Positions 5,873-6,035 of a stretch of 6,035 nucleotides of DNA are shown one piece after another (position 1 is the first letter of the stretch; each line of letters begins with the position of its first letter). The position numbers and the translations under genes were made by a program. The notes below the pieces were generated by a model. The model was not told the DNA's origin and ran no database searches. It saw nothing but the letters and a program-made list of their open reading frames with translations. Origin of the DNA: Eubacteriales bacterium (GTDB lineage: Bacteria > Bacillota > Clostridia > Oscillospirales > CAG-272). The stretch is from the NCBI GenBank assembly GCA_028709565.1, contig JAQVWU010000194.1, positions 1-6,035 on the forward strand, read 5' to 3'.

Positions 5873-5896
5873 CTTAATTGCTTAATTGCTTAATTG
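5873..5896 (-). repeat. Triple 8-bp tandem repeat carrying the yqfD stop codon
   Basis: Three exact tandem copies of CAATTAAG (minus strand) span the end of yqfD. The first copy supplies the in-frame TAA (5890-5892). Because the period is 8, the three copies place a TAA in all three reading frames, so translation in any frame stops here. The repeat is the kind of short tandem array that arises by slippage, and its copy number may vary between strains. Confidence 0.75.
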
Positions 5897-6035
5897 CTAC
5901 CGTTTGTCCCGGCGAACCCGAATTCCCGGGTCTCCCCTATGTCCTCGGTGCATGAAACCTCGCATATAATCCAGTATGCGCCGCTGACCGTGACCGATTC
6001 GGTCGACATGCTCAATCTCTCCGCGGACGCAAAAC
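5890..6035 (-). CDS. yqfD: C-terminal end of probable sporulation protein YqfD (partial)
   Basis: An open minus-strand frame enters from the right edge and stops at TAA (5890-5892), giving 47 visible residues. It includes GAYWIICEVSCTEDIGETRE. This pattern of a hydrophobic strand followed by E-D-I-G and charged residues resembles the end of YqfD family proteins (B. subtilis YqfD ends with a strand followed by VIEDIVQTTPIVRETEE). YqfD is a membrane-associated protein needed for sporulation and normally sits just upstream of phoH in Firmicutes, so position and sequence agree. The 5' part, including the membrane segments, is outside the window. The other two frames of this strand are less convincing: one is stopped within eight codons, the other is open but arginine-rich and unlike any family I recognise. 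Confidence 0.7.
   Translation of the reverse strand, partial: FASAERLSMSTESVTVSGAYWIICEVSCTEDIGETREFGFAGTNGSN

Larger units (their letters stand above)
5790..5889. other. AT-rich yqfD-phoH intergenic leader
   Basis: This 100-nt gap is the widest inside the cluster. It holds most of the 8-bp repeat, an A/T-only stretch (about 5831-5870, minus strand rich in A), the AGGAGG and the hairpin. A -10-like TATAAA is present in the A/T stretch but has no acceptable -35 at 16-18 nt. A phoH promoter is therefore possible but not supported by the sequence alone. Confidence 0.5.

Noticed and set aside
5575..5877. 100-codon plus-strand frame with a hydrophobic end, overlapping the phoH start and leader
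   Set aside because: Most of it is antisense to the conserved phoH N-terminus. The hydrophobic tail comes from the T-rich strand of the AT-rich leader, and there is no convincing ribosome binding site.

Overview
The window is a compact run of housekeeping genes, all read from the minus strand. In transcription order (right to left) they are: the C-terminal end of a probable YqfD sporulation protein, phoH, ybeY, era, recO, mutS2, and the first ten codons of an unidentified gene cut by the left edge. The yqfD-phoH-ybeY-era-recO order is the classical Firmicutes arrangement. Together with mutS2 (MutS2 plus Smr domain) and AT-rich gaps between moderately GC-rich genes, it suggests a spore-forming-lineage Clostridia bacterium, perhaps Oscillospirales-like. 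The lineage is inferred from gene order and protein style, not from a database match.

Layout: 5890-6035 is the tail of yqfD. 5790-5889 is an AT-rich leader with a triple 8-bp repeat, a strong but distant Shine-Dalgarno sequence and a hairpin. 4767-5789 is phoH, starting with TTG. 4340-4807 is ybeY, overlapping phoH. 4290-4339 is a short gap holding an inverted repeat. 3405-4289 is era. 2626-3399 is recO, 5 nt after era. 185-2578 is mutS2. 30-184 is an AT-rich stretch of diverged ~58-bp repeats that copy the 3' end of mutS2 and end in AT palindromes. 1-29 is the start of a new minus-strand gene with its own Shine-Dalgarno sequence and promoter-like sequence.

The genes fit a ribosome/RNA and DNA-maintenance cluster. 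YbeY and Era act in 16S rRNA maturation and 30S assembly, and PhoH is a P-loop ATPase usually placed with them. RecO acts in RecFOR recombination, and MutS2 acts on branched DNA and/or stalled ribosomes. The close spacing suggests co-transcription, at least from phoH through recO.

I see no RNA gene, CRISPR array, insertion sequence or clearly new system. The most unusual part is non-coding: the repeat array at the mutS2 3' end and the odd translation-initiation region of phoH.
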